Below, one piece after another: positions 29,337 through 37,665 of a stretch of 64,000 bases of DNA. A model generated the notes under the pieces. The model was given only the letters and a program-made list of their open reading frames with translations, had not been told where the DNA came from and made no database searches. The translations under genes and the position numbers were made by a program. How positions within the stretch are numbered: position 1 is the stretch's first letter; each line of letters starts with the position of its first letter. Source of the stretch: Pseudomonas guariconensis (GTDB lineage Bacteria; Pseudomonadota; Gammaproteobacteria; Pseudomonadales; Pseudomonadaceae); NCBI RefSeq assembly GCF_015680235.1, contig NZ_JADLJL010000007.1, forward strand, positions 62,001-126,000, written 5' to 3'.

Positions 29337-29405
29337 GGCCCTTTCGCGGCACGAGGCCGCTCCTACAGGTCGTTGTAGGAGCGGCCTCGTGCCGCGAAAA
29401 GGGCC
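29337..29405. repeat. Near-perfect inverted REP pair
   Basis: Arms 29337-29367 and 29374-29405 of the GCGGCACGAGGCCGCTCCTA family differ by one extra A. The loop is only about 6 bases, so this could form a long hairpin after the LysR gene. Confidence 0.92.
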
Positions 29406-29462
29406 GTGAAGCGGCCCCGCTTTTCTGCCCGGCTCCGCTCCCCAGCCTTGCAGAGAAGCCCG

Positions 29463-30437
29463 ATGAAAAAGACCGTCCTGGCCTTCAGCCGCATCACCCC
29501 GGCCATGGCCGAACGCCTGCAACAAGACTTCAACGTGATCGTGCCCAACCCCAAGCTCGGTGACGTCGCCGCCCAGTTCAACGAAGCCCTGCCCGAGGCC
29601 CATGGCCTGATCGGTGTCGGTCGCAAGCTCGGCCGGGCGCAGCTCGAAGGCGCGGCCAGGCTGGAGGTGGTGTCCAGCGTCTCGGTCGGCTACGACAACT
29701 ACGACCTGGACTACTTCAATGAACGCGGCATCGCCCTGACCAACACCCCGGACGTGCTCACCGAAAGCACCGCGGACCTGGGCTTCGCCCTGGTCATGGG
29801 CTGCGCCCGTCGAGTCGCCGAGCTCGATGCCTGGACCAAGGCCGGCCAGTGGCAGGCCACCGTCGGCCCGGCCCAGTTCGGCAGCGACGTACATGGCAAG
29901 ACCCTGGGCATCGTCGGCATGGGCAACATCGGCGCAGCCATTGCCCGGCGCGGCCGCCTGGGCTTCAACATGCAGGTGGTGTACAGCGGCAACAACCGCA
30001 AGCCGGCCTTGGAGCAGGAACTGGGTGCCCAATTCCGCAGCCTGGAGCAACTGCTGGCCGAAGCCGACTTCGTGTGCCTGGTGGTGCCGCTGTCGCAGGC
30101 CACGCGCAAGCTGATCGGGGCCCGCGAACTGAAGCTGATGAAGCCCAGCGCGTTCCTGGTCAACGTATCCCGTGGGCCGGTGGTGGACGAAGCGGCATTG
30201 GTCGAGGCGTTGCAGAGCGGCACGATCCGAGGCGCCGGGCTGGACGTATACGAGAAGGAGCCGCTGGCCGATTCACCGCTGTTCACGTTGCCCAACGCCC
30301 TGACCCTGCCTCATGTGGGCTCGGCCACCGCCGAAACCCGCGAAGCCATGGCCAATCGGGCGATCGATAACCTACGGGCGGCGCTGCTGGGGGAGCGACC
30401 GCGGGACCTGGTGAACCCGCAGGTCTGGAAGAACTGA
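29463..30437 (+). CDS. 2-ketoaldonate / hydroxypyruvate / glyoxylate reductase (GhrB/TkrA-type)
   Basis: This D-2-hydroxyacid dehydrogenase of 324 residues has an NAD(P)-binding Rossmann motif GIVGMGNIGAAIA (about 152-164). The catalytic Arg is in NVSRGPVVDE, Glu in DVYEKEP and His in LPHVGSAT. The sequence is of the GhrB/TkrA branch that reduces 2-ketogluconate, hydroxypyruvate and glyoxylate with NADPH. The start at 29463 follows AGAGAAG; an upstream extension lies in REP sequence. It is a single gene, and the true substrate within the branch is uncertain. Confidence 0.9.
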   Translation: MKKTVLAFSRITPAMAERLQQDFNVIVPNPKLGDVAAQFNEALPEAHGLIGVGRKLGRAQLEGAARLEVVSSVSVGYDNYDLDYFNERGIALTNTPDVLTESTADLGFALVMGCARRVAELDAWTKAGQWQATVGPAQFGSDVHGKTLGIVGMGNIGAAIARRGRLGFNMQVVYSGNNRKPALEQELGAQFRSLEQLLAEADFVCLVVPLSQATRKLIGARELKLMKPSAFLVNVSRGPVVDEAALVEALQSGTIRGAGLDVYEKEPLADSPLFTLPNALTLPHVGSATAETREAMANRAIDNLRAALLGERPRDLVNPQVWKN

Positions 30438-30461
30438 GGCGCCTGCCAAGGGCTTCGCCCT

Positions 30462-30531
30462 CGATCGCGGTGCAAGCCCGCTCCCACAGGGCTGGCGCAT
30501 ACCTGGAGCGGGCTTGTCCCGCGATAGGGCC
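30462..30531. repeat. REP pair between convergent genes
   Basis: Inverted units at 30462-30490 and 30503-30531 lie between the ends of the reductase and the EamA genes. Confidence 0.85.
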
Positions 30532-30541
30532 AACCCTGTCT

Positions 30542-31444
30542 TCACCTGATGGCCACCGCCGCCCCCACCTTGCCGGCCTTGGGCTTGCGAAACACCAGCA
30601 CGTTCCCCACCATCACCGCCAGCAGCCCCAACAGCGCTGGTGCCGTCCACTGGTACCCTTCGGCCACTGCCGAGACGTTCAACGCCACCAGCGGGAACAG
30701 TACTGTGCAATAGGCTGCCCGCTCCGGCCCCATGCGCCCCACCAAGGTCAGGTAGGCGGTAAAACCGATCACCGAGCCGGGGATCACCAGGTACATCAAC
30801 GAACCGATATAGCGCGTGTTCCATTCCATGTCGAAGGGAATGCCGCTCGACAGGCAATACACCGCCAGCATCGATGCGCCGTACAGCATGCCCCAGGCAT
30901 TGGTGGTCATCGGCCTTAAGCCGGCTTTCTGCTGCAAGCTGGACAGCATGTTGCCTGCCGAGAAGCACAAGGTGCCAAGCAGCGCCAAGCCCAGGCCGTA
31001 GAGTGTCTGACGGCTGGCGCCATGGCTGGCCAGCTCCGGCCAGAACAGCAAGCCCAGGCCCAGCAGCCCCAGGGCACCACCGCCCAGTACGTTGGCAGCG
31101 ATGCGCTGGCCGAAGAAGATCCGGGCGTTGAGTGCGTTCCACAAGGTGGCGGTGGAGAACACCACGGCGATCAGCCCGCTGGCGATCCATTGGCTGGCGG
31201 TGAGAAAACACATGAAGTTGACGCAAAACAGGCACAGGCCCTGGGCCAGGCAGACCAGATGCCCGCGCCTGCCCATCGGCTGCAGGCGGCGGGTGAGCAA
31301 CAGGATGGCGAACAGGATCAGGCCGGCCAGGGCGAAGCGATAGACGATCGACACCGGGATGGCGACCACACCCAACTGCAGTTTCAGGGCGATCCAGGTG
31401 GTGCCCCAGATCAGGACGGTTAGCAGGTACAGCGACAGGTTCAT
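30542..31444 (-). CDS. EamA/DMT-family transporter
   Basis: The 300-residue product has ten membrane segments in two EamA repeats (first begins MNLSLYLLTVLIWGTTWIALK, second about LYGLGLALLGTLCFSAGNML). The RhaT/DMT family exports metabolites or amino acids, and the substrate is unknown. The start at 31444 gives the canonical N-terminus. The upstream extension of the frame is arginine and cysteine rich and overlaps a REP unit. It is divergent from the AraC-type gene, so the two may be functionally linked. Confidence 0.9.
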   Translation of the reverse strand: MNLSLYLLTVLIWGTTWIALKLQLGVVAIPVSIVYRFALAGLILFAILLLTRRLQPMGRRGHLVCLAQGLCLFCVNFMCFLTASQWIASGLIAVVFSTATLWNALNARIFFGQRIAANVLGGGALGLLGLGLLFWPELASHGASRQTLYGLGLALLGTLCFSAGNMLSSLQQKAGLRPMTTNAWGMLYGASMLAVYCLSSGIPFDMEWNTRYIGSLMYLVIPGSVIGFTAYLTLVGRMGPERAAYCTVLFPLVALNVSAVAEGYQWTAPALLGLLAVMVGNVLVFRKPKAGKVGAAVAIR

Positions 31445-31485
31445 GAGGTTTCTCCAGGCTACCTGAACGGGGCCGCCGTGCAGCC

Positions 31486-31511
31486 GATCGGCGGCAAGCC
31501 GGCTCCCACGG
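31486..31511. repeat. Single REP unit
   Basis: A GCGGCAAGCCGGCTCCCACG-type unit in the EamA-AraC divergent region. Confidence 0.75.
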
Positions 31512-31673
31512 CAACAACACAAGCCGGTTGCAGCGATCGAGAGCGCAGCCCTCGCCGGAGACCAGTTTCTGCCCGCTTTCGATTGCCCCGCTTGCACAAA
31601 CTTGCGCTTTTCCCGTCACGGGGGCTGCCAGCCACCCAACGCCGCAGTAGGATGGCATCGAGAGGAATCACCC

Positions 31674-32549
31674 ATGACGCCACTGACCCAGCTGCAAGTC
31701 TTCAATGCCATGCACGCCTCGCCCCATGCACGCCTGGAACTGAGCGCGCAGCTGGGTGACGGCCTGGCCGCAGCCTTGTGGAGCAACCGCAACGACGCCC
31801 GCGACTACAAGTCGCCGAGCCACCACACCCTGTCCTGCTACATCGCCGACGGCACCGGCATCTTCCGCCGCCAGCGCCCGGCTGACAAAGGCGCGCCGGA
31901 CAAGCTGTGCATCATGCCCGCCGGCCACGAGTCCAACTGGATCATCAACGGTGCAGTCCGCCTGGCCCATCTGTACATCAGCGAGGAACAATTCGCACTC
32001 GGCTGCATCCGCTTGCTCGACCGCGAACCCCGGGAAATGCAATTGCGCGAGGCGACATTCCTCGACGACCCGCTACAGGCCCGGCGTTTCCGCCAACTGG
32101 TGGGCCTGGACTGGGACGAACCGGGCGAGCGCCTGCTGGCCAGCAGCCTGGCCCATGAAATCATCGACCATGCCGTACTCGGCCAGGCGGGGTTGCGCCA
32201 GGGGCTGCGCTTGAAAGGTGGGCTGGCCCCGCATCAGCGCCGGCAACTGATCGACTACATCGAAGCGCACCTGGAGCAGCCCATCACCCTGGGGGAGCTG
32301 GCCCTGCGCTGCAACCTGTCCGAATACCATTTCGCCCGCATGTTCCGTGCAAGCTTCGGCCTGCCGCCGCACCAGTACCTGCTGGCGCGGCGCCTGCACC
32401 GGGCCTGCGGGCTGCTGCGCCTGGGCCCGTTGCCGCTGGGCGAGGTGGCGCTGTTGTGTGGGTTCGCCAGCGCCAGCCATTTCAGCAACCGGTTTCGCCA
32501 GGCGTTGGGGGCGACGCCTGGGGAATACAGGGCGGCGTTCAGCCGCTGA
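31674..32549 (+). CDS. AraC-family transcriptional regulator
   Basis: The 291-residue product has an N-terminal cupin-like effector part and a C-terminal AraC DNA-binding domain with two helix-turn-helix units (LGELALRCNLSEYHFARMFRASFGLPPHQYLLARRL and LGEVALLCGFASASHFSNRFRQALGATPGEYR). AGAGGA lies 8 bases before the ATG at 31674. It is divergent from the EamA transporter, a common regulator and exporter pairing. Confidence 0.9.
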   Translation: MTPLTQLQVFNAMHASPHARLELSAQLGDGLAAALWSNRNDARDYKSPSHHTLSCYIADGTGIFRRQRPADKGAPDKLCIMPAGHESNWIINGAVRLAHLYISEEQFALGCIRLLDREPREMQLREATFLDDPLQARRFRQLVGLDWDEPGERLLASSLAHEIIDHAVLGQAGLRQGLRLKGGLAPHQRRQLIDYIEAHLEQPITLGELALRCNLSEYHFARMFRASFGLPPHQYLLARRLHRACGLLRLGPLPLGEVALLCGFASASHFSNRFRQALGATPGEYRAAFSR

Positions 32550-32763
32550 ACGGGCAAGGGGTCGCCTTGCGGTCCGATCGCGGAGGCAAACCCGTCCCTA
32601 CAAACGATGCACACCTGCTGAACTGCAACAGGAAATTTATTTTTCGAAGGGGGTTGATTTCGCTTCGCCGTTGCCTGACTTTAGAGTCAAGAGGCGAAGA
32701 AATTCCAGGGGCCTCAGTGGCCTAGGCGCGCCTCTTGCGAGCAAGCTGAATAAGGATTGAATC
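32550..32763. other. Intergenic region before the HPF-like gene
   Basis: Apart from a degenerate REP-like stretch (about 32570-32602) I see no ORF or hairpin. The last 60 bases are A/T richer and presumably hold the promoter of the HPF-like gene. Confidence 0.5.
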
Positions 32764-33111
32764 ATGCAAATCCAGGTCAACAGCAGCAACCACATCGATA
32801 GCAACATCCGGCTCAATGAGTGGGTCCGCAGCACGTTGGAAAGCAGCCTCGAACGCTACGAGGACGACCTCACCCGCATCGAGGTCCACCTGCGCGACGA
32901 GAACGGCACCAAGCCCGGCCCGCATGACAAACGCTGCCAGATGGAGGCTCGCCCGAAAGGCCATCAACCGATTTCCGTGACCCACACCGCCACTTCGCTG
33001 GACCAGGCGGTCGATGGCGCCGCCAGTAAGCTGAACAACGCGCTGGACCACTTCTACGGCAAGTTGCGCAGCAAACGTGGCGTGCTGCAGCTGAGTGACC
33101 CCGAAGCCTGA
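32764..33111 (+). CDS. HPF/RaiA-family ribosome-associated protein
   Basis: The 115-residue product begins MQIQVNSSNHIDSNIRLNEWVRSTLESSLERYEDDLTRIEVHLRDENG, the beta-alpha-beta-beta-beta-alpha fold of hibernation factors. A basic loop and a final helix LNNALDHFYGKLRSKRG follow. Such proteins bind the 30S decoding region in stationary phase. It is not the hpf of the rpoN operon and probably a stress-induced paralogue. A strong terminator follows. Confidence 0.85.
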   Translation: MQIQVNSSNHIDSNIRLNEWVRSTLESSLERYEDDLTRIEVHLRDENGTKPGPHDKRCQMEARPKGHQPISVTHTATSLDQAVDGAASKLNNALDHFYGKLRSKRGVLQLSDPEA

Positions 33112-33130
33112 CCCGCTGCATGACACAACG

Positions 33131-33158
33131 ACGCCCGGCTATACGCCGGGCGTTTTCG
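33131..33158 (+). terminator. Intrinsic terminator of the HPF-like gene
   Basis: Perfect 9-bp stem ACGCCCGGC (33131-33139) / GCCGGGCGT (33145-33153) with a 5-base loop and a T-rich tail, 20 bases past the stop. Confidence 0.85.
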
Positions 33159-33238
33159 TTTCCACTGGTCGGTGGGCCTGAACCAACCCGGCGCCCACCC
33201 GGTCAACCCCTGCAGTCACTTCTTCGCAGACAACGACC

Positions 33239-33508
33239 ATGCACAATCCATTCGACCAGATCAGCGACGCCTTCGCCCCCGAGTACAGGGTCAACCTGAG
33301 TATCGAAAGCCTGGATGGCAGCATCATGCTCACGCTCTCGGACGACAAGGGTATAGCGGCCAAGCGCTTGATCACCGCCGCCCAACGCAACGACCCGCAG
33401 CGTCTGCAACGGGTCATCGACAGCATCCGCCAAGGGCTGGCCGTGGAAGTCCTGGCCCGCTTGCCACGCAAACCGGTGCAGGCTGCCTGGCGATCAGCGT
33501 CGCGATAG
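33239..33508 (+). CDS. DUF3509 small protein
   Basis: The 89-residue product resembles the short Pseudomonas-specific DUF3509 proteins (F-x-PEYRVNLSIESLDGSIMLTLSDD..., with a basic helical second half). No function is known. No clear ribosome site is visible. The 3' end overlaps the convergent gene at 33494-33811 by 15 bases. Confidence 0.75.
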   Translation: MHNPFDQISDAFAPEYRVNLSIESLDGSIMLTLSDDKGIAAKRLITAAQRNDPQRLQRVIDSIRQGLAVEVLARLPRKPVQAAWRSASR

Positions 33509-33811
33509 CAGCAGGCTGTCTATTGCCCGCTCGAAATCGGACAAGCGCAAGCCACGTACACGCGATGCCGGCTCGAAGGTGGCAGGCGCATTGAAAAAGC
33601 CGATCAGCCCTTGGTCGTAGGTCGGTACTTCCTCGCGCTCGACCCAGTATTCGGCCTCCTCGACCAGGGTGCGGACACTTACCACGTCTTCGTCGATGAC
33701 ATCGGCGATTTCGTTGAGGTAGGTAGCGTCTGGGTCAATGCCCAACGGGGCAAAGAACGCGGTCAGGTAGTGGCGGATCTCTTCGGTCAGCACGTAGTCG
33801 TCAAAGCTCAT
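33494..33811 (-). CDS. Hypothetical acidic protein
   Basis: The 105-residue product is acidic (MSFDDYVLTEEIRHYLTAFFAPLGIDPDATYLNEIADVIDEDVVSVRTLVEEAEYWVEREE...), mostly helical and without membrane segments. I do not recognise the family. The start at 33811 has GGA 7 bases upstream; GTG or ATG starts up to 33835 are possible. It ends in a tail-to-tail overlap with the DUF3509 gene. Confidence 0.7.
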   Translation of the reverse strand: MSFDDYVLTEEIRHYLTAFFAPLGIDPDATYLNEIADVIDEDVVSVRTLVEEAEYWVEREEVPTYDQGLIGFFNAPATFEPASRVRGLRLSDFERAIDSLLLSRR

Positions 33812-33928
33812 GTTGATATCCAGGGCGGCGCGCAAACCTCACGCCCCTTTGGCGTGATCCCAGGCCGCGGCCACGCCCCGGATTTCACAGCCCCACCCGC
33901 CCCGGCCGGCGTTAGCGGCATACCACCC

Positions 33929-34399
33929 TCACTTGCCCTCTTCCACTTCCTTGCCGTTGGCATCGAGCACCTTGGTCGAGGGGTAGCGGTACGACGCATA
34001 GCGCACCACCAGGATGGAAAACGCCAGCAACAGGATGCCGCCGCACAGGTACAGCAGCCCGACGTCAGGCGCCTTGTGGTGCGAGACATCGCCGATCAGC
34101 AGGCGGGTCAGGGCAGTGATCGCCACGTACAGCAGGAAGCGGATCGGCATGTGGTTGGTCTTGAAGTAGATCCCGACCATCGCCCCCAGCTCCAGGTAGA
34201 TGAACAGCAGCAGGATGTCATCGACACTGACCCCTCCCTTGCCCAGCATGTCCAGGAAGGTCATGACCGCCGCGTAGGCCGTGATGGCGCCGATACCGAA
34301 CAACGCCAGGTAATGGAAACCTTCGACACACAGGTTGCCCAGCGAGTCGGCGGAGCCGTGCAGGCCCTTGCGCAGTTTTTCTGCCCATTTGATGTTCAC
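33929..34399 (-). CDS. psiE: Phosphate-starvation-inducible PsiE family protein
   Basis: This 156-residue inner-membrane protein has four hydrophobic segments and the PsiE sequence WAEKLRKGLHG...FHYLALFGIGAITAYAAV...YLELGAMVGIYFKTNHMPIRFLLYVAITALTRLLI. GTG at 34399 is chosen because relatives start just before NIKWAEKL and GGGGA lies upstream; ATG 34441 would add 14 residues. I could not see a convincing PhoB box upstream, so phosphate control is by family name only. Confidence 0.85.
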   Translation of the reverse strand: MNIKWAEKLRKGLHGSADSLGNLCVEGFHYLALFGIGAITAYAAVMTFLDMLGKGGVSVDDILLLFIYLELGAMVGIYFKTNHMPIRFLLYVAITALTRLLIGDVSHHKAPDVGLLYLCGGILLLAFSILVVRYASYRYPSTKVLDANGKEVEEGK

Positions 34400-34580
34400 G
34401 ATGTTCGATTCCCCGATACGAGCTGAAGGATGATGCGTCACGCCTGTGACGCTTTGTGCATGCAGTTAAAGGGCCAGGCCCTTGGCTTGGAAGGCGACCG
34501 ATTGCCGCAAGGCACCTGTGGGCTAGGCTCAGGGAAAAAAGGCCATCATCGTGGTTGCATCTACATGGCCTGACCGGATA

Positions 34581-34596
34581 CTGTATATGCATACAG
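34581..34596. promoter_or_regulatory. LexA (SOS) box of yebG
   Basis: CTGTATATGCATACAG is a perfect match to the LexA consensus CTG-N10-CAG with the alternating TA core. It lies 40 bases before the yebG start. yebG is an SOS gene in other proteobacteria, so the site and gene support each other. Confidence 0.93.
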
Positions 34597-34635
34597 CAAA
34601 CCGCAATTCACAGCAAAAAGGCACAGAGGTGATGA

Positions 34636-34896
34636 ATGGCCGTCGAAGTGGTGTACCGCAGCAGCCGCGACCCGGAGCGCTTGTTCATGGATAAGGCCGA
34701 GGCAGATCGTCACGACAAGATGCTCGAACTGGCCGAGCGCCTGGCCGATGTATTGCACAAGGCGGTGCCGTCGCTGACCGAGCAGCAGGTCGAGGAAGCC
34801 GGTATCTACATGGCCAAGAACCGCGATGTGTTCGCCCGGGCGTTCAAGAACCAGCCGGATGCGCTGGCGGAACTGCTTGAGGGCGGTGCGGAGTAA
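34636..34896 (+). CDS. yebG: YebG-family SOS protein
   Basis: This 86-residue acidic protein of the YebG family (MAVEVVYRSSRDPERLFMDKAEADRHDKMLELAERLADVL...) has a short beta start followed by helices. It is a DNA-damage-inducible protein of unknown biochemical role. A consensus LexA box at 34581 shows direct SOS control. AGAGGTG lies before the ATG. It is a single gene. Confidence 0.92.
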   Translation: MAVEVVYRSSRDPERLFMDKAEADRHDKMLELAERLADVLHKAVPSLTEQQVEEAGIYMAKNRDVFARAFKNQPDALAELLEGGAE

Positions 34897-34925
34897 TGAC
34901 TGGAGTGGCGTGCCTGTGCGGCAGC

Positions 34926-35056
34926 AATCGCGGGGCAAGCCCGCTCCCACAGAGGATCAGCGCTCCGAAGGGCTAGGTGATCTCTCATAGAAACTGAGCT
35001 GATACATAAATCAGGCTTGCAGAGCCACCCTGTGGGAGCGGGCTTGCCCGCGATTG
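34926..35056. repeat. Two REP units between yebG and the dehydrogenase gene
   Basis: Units at 34926-34954 and 35030-35056 of the GGGCAAGCCCGCTCCCACAG family in opposite orientation, about 75 bases apart, between convergent genes. Confidence 0.85.
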
Positions 35057-35078
35057 CGACCGCACAGGCGACACCGGC

Positions 35079-36098
35079 TCACCCATACAGCAACCGCTCC
35101 GCCAGCATCTGCGCCACCCTCGCTGGCGAACGTTTTTCCGCTTGGGCATGGGCAAACACTTCGGTCAACCGTGTGGGAATGCGCGCCAGGTGCGAGGTGA
35201 TCGTTCCCAGGTTCTCGCCTCGATGAGTCAACGCCACGTAGATCAGGCCACCGGCATTGATCACATAATCCGGGGCATAGAGGATGCCGCGTTTTTCCAG
35301 TTGGTCGGCTACCTGCAAGGTGGTCAGCTGGTTGTTGGCCGCCCCCGCCACCGCCGCACAGCGCAACTGCATCACGCTCTGGCCATTTAGCACCGGCCCC
35401 ACGCCGCACGGCGCGAAGATATCGCAAGGGGTGTTGACCAGTGCTTCGCTGGCGACCGGGTGGGCCCCCAGCTGCTCCACTGCCAGGCGCACGCGCCCTG
35501 GGTCCAGGTCACTGACCAGCAACTCCGCACCCGCCGCATGCAGTTGTTCGGCCAGGGCATAGCCGACATTGCCCAACCCCTGCACCGCTATCCGCAAGCC
35601 TTCGAGGTTGTCGCTACCCAGGCGCGCCATGGATGTGGCACGGATGCCGGCGAACACGCCCATGGCCGCGTGCGGTGAAGGGTCGCCCGAGGCGGTGGTG
35701 CTGGTGACGTGTGGGGTGGTCTGGGCGATGCAGTCCATGTCCAGGGTCGAGGTGCCGCTGTCCACGGCCGTGATGAAGCGCCCTTGCAGGCTATCGACGA
35801 AGCGGCCGAACGCCTCGAACAGCGCCGCGCGGTTTTCCACATGGGGGTTGCGCACGATTACCGCCTTGCCACCACCCAGCGGTAAACCGGCCAGGGCCGC
35901 CTTGTAGCTCATGCCCTGGGCCAGGCGGATGGCATCGGTCATGGCGCTTTCATCATCGGCGTAAGGCAGATAGCGGCAGCCGCCCATGGCTGGCCCCAGT
36001 TGCTCGCTGTGAATCACCACCACGGCCTTCAGGCCCGTGGGCGGGTCGATGCACAGGTGCAGCGACTGGGTACGGGTGCTTTGCATGAGCGCGAACAT
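35079..36098 (-). CDS. Leu/Phe/Val dehydrogenase family (Glu/Leu/Phe/Val dehydrogenase)
   Basis: The 339-residue NAD-dependent amino-acid dehydrogenase has the catalytic lysine motif PLGGGKAVIV (about 75-84) preceded by the glycine-rich GPAMGGCRYLPY. The Rossmann segment is RIAVQGLGNVGYALAEQL, and N-A-A-N-N-QL follows. The size and motifs are those of leucine/phenylalanine dehydrogenases rather than the 450-residue glutamate enzymes. GGGGAG precedes the ATG at 36098. Substrate choice between Leu, Val and Phe cannot be read here. Confidence 0.88.
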   Translation of the reverse strand: MFALMQSTRTQSLHLCIDPPTGLKAVVVIHSEQLGPAMGGCRYLPYADDESAMTDAIRLAQGMSYKAALAGLPLGGGKAVIVRNPHVENRAALFEAFGRFVDSLQGRFITAVDSGTSTLDMDCIAQTTPHVTSTTASGDPSPHAAMGVFAGIRATSMARLGSDNLEGLRIAVQGLGNVGYALAEQLHAAGAELLVSDLDPGRVRLAVEQLGAHPVASEALVNTPCDIFAPCGVGPVLNGQSVMQLRCAAVAGAANNQLTTLQVADQLEKRGILYAPDYVINAGGLIYVALTHRGENLGTITSHLARIPTRLTEVFAHAQAEKRSPARVAQMLAERLLYG

Positions 36099-36221
36099 CA
36101 ACGGGCTCCCCAGAGAGGTGCTCCTACCAGTATAGGCAGCCCGCCAAGGCCTGAACCCCGGGCAGACCACTGGACGAAAGCACCGCCCAGGGCTAAAAGA
36201 TAAGCGTATGTGGAGATGCCC

Positions 36222-37028
36222 ATGAACCCACGCCAAGCCTGCCTGGCCTGCCTGGATCGCGAGCCTGTCGCCCTGCTGGAGGCCACGCTGTGGATCGCCG
36301 CCGAACACGACCGGGCGCTGGACCCGGCGGCGAGCCTCGCCCATCTGCATGACCTGCAACGGGAGATCAGCGCGCAGTTGCCGATGCTGCCCCTGCACGA
36401 ACTGGCCCAGCCGCTGCTGCGCCAACTCAGCGCGCTGGGTTTCCAGCAGGACGAGTACCACCCCTTGCGACCTCAGGTGGCCTTGATGGACAAGGTCCTA
36501 CAGCGCCGTCGCGGCCAGCCGCTGACCCTGGCCATCCTCACCCTGGAGCTGGCGCGTCGGCTATCGATACCGCTGGAAGGGGTGAACTTCCCAGGCCATT
36601 TCCTGCTCCGGGTGCCCGGTGCCGACCACCTGCTCGACCCGTGCGGCGGCCGACGCCTGTACCCGGCCGACTGCCGCGAGCTGCTCGCCCGCCAGTTCGG
36701 CCCGCACATGCCGCTGACCGCCGAACACATGCGCAGCGCCACCCCTGCACAGATGCTCCAACGCCTGTCACGTAACCTGCGCCACCTACACGGCAGCAAC
36801 GACAATGCCCTGGCCGCGCTGATCGACGCCGAACGGGTGATGCAGCTGGGCCCGGTGCTGGTCAGCGACTATCTGGCCAGGGCCACGCTCTACCAGCAAC
36901 TGGACTGCCCCCAGGCCGAACGCTACGACCTGGAGCATGCCCTGCTACTGACCGACGACCCGGTACAGCGCCTGAAACTGAGCGAACGCCTTGGCCAACT
37001 GCCGTCGGCCAAGCGTTCGATTCACTGA
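36222..37028 (+). CDS. SirB1-family (transglutaminase-like / TPR) protein
   Basis: This 268-residue protein of the SirB1 family has an N-terminal helical part, then a transglutaminase-like core with RRGQPLTLAILTLELARRLSIPLEGVNFPGHFLLRV (the catalytic Cys of true transglutaminases is absent) and DPCGGRRLYPADC. A C-terminal TPR-like region (NALAALIDAERVMQLGP...) follows. Function is unknown. The start at 36222 has GTGGAG at a good distance. The 3' end overlaps maiA by 7 bases. Confidence 0.85.
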   Translation: MNPRQACLACLDREPVALLEATLWIAAEHDRALDPAASLAHLHDLQREISAQLPMLPLHELAQPLLRQLSALGFQQDEYHPLRPQVALMDKVLQRRRGQPLTLAILTLELARRLSIPLEGVNFPGHFLLRVPGADHLLDPCGGRRLYPADCRELLARQFGPHMPLTAEHMRSATPAQMLQRLSRNLRHLHGSNDNALAALIDAERVMQLGPVLVSDYLARATLYQQLDCPQAERYDLEHALLLTDDPVQRLKLSERLGQLPSAKRSIH

Positions 37029-37654
37029 GCCGGCGTATCCGGCTGGCGGGCAGGGTGCGCCTTGGCGAAGGCCGGGTGCGCCTCGGCCAAGGCAGCCACG
37101 CGACGAATCCGCGGATAGCCGTCGAGGTCGACGTTGAAGCGCTCGGCGGCGTATAGCTGCGGGATCAGGTACACATCCGCCAGGCCCGGCTGGTCACCGA
37201 AACAGAAACCCTCGTCACCGATCAACTGCTCCACTGCGGCAAGCCCCTGGCCGACCCAGTGGGCAATCCACTGGTTGACCTGAGTTTCGTCATGCCCCAG
37301 CTGGCGTAGCTGGTTGAGCACGCTGACGTTGTGCAGCGGGTGGACATCGCAACCGATGATCGCCGCCACGCCGCGTACCTTGGCCCGCGCCTCGGCCCCC
37401 GTGGGCAACAACGGCACCTGTGGATAGGCCTCCTCCAGGTACTCGATGATCGCCGGCGACTGCACCAGCAGGGCGCCCTCGTCGGTGCGCAGGGCCGGTA
37501 CGCGCCCTTGCGGGTTCAGCGCCACATAGTCGGCACCACGTTGCTCGCCCTTGAGCAGGTTGACCGGCAGGGCCTGGTATTCCAGGCCCTTGAGCGCCAG
37601 GGCGATACGTACCCGATACGACGACGTGGAACGGAAATAGGTGAACAGCTCCAT
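37022..37654 (-). CDS. maiA: Maleylacetoacetate isomerase (zeta-class GST)
   Basis: This enzyme isomerises maleylacetoacetate to fumarylacetoacetate with glutathione, the second step after homogentisate cleavage. The 210-residue product has the zeta-GST signature FRSTSSYRVRIALALKG (Ser-Ser-Tyr/Cys glutathione site, about 5-21) and a C-terminal helical domain with FCFGDQPGLADVYLIPQL. AGGGG precedes the ATG at 37654. It is the last gene of hmgA-fahA-maiA, 11 bases after fahA. Confidence 0.95.
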   Translation of the reverse strand: MELFTYFRSTSSYRVRIALALKGLEYQALPVNLLKGEQRGADYVALNPQGRVPALRTDEGALLVQSPAIIEYLEEAYPQVPLLPTGAEARAKVRGVAAIIGCDVHPLHNVSVLNQLRQLGHDETQVNQWIAHWVGQGLAAVEQLIGDEGFCFGDQPGLADVYLIPQLYAAERFNVDLDGYPRIRRVAALAEAHPAFAKAHPARQPDTPAQ

Positions 37655-37665
37655 CGCCCTGCCCC

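Noticed and set aside
34400..34580. PhoB box controlling psiE
   Set aside because: No pair of CTGTCAT-like direct repeats with 4-base spacing could be found; only the LexA box is convincing.
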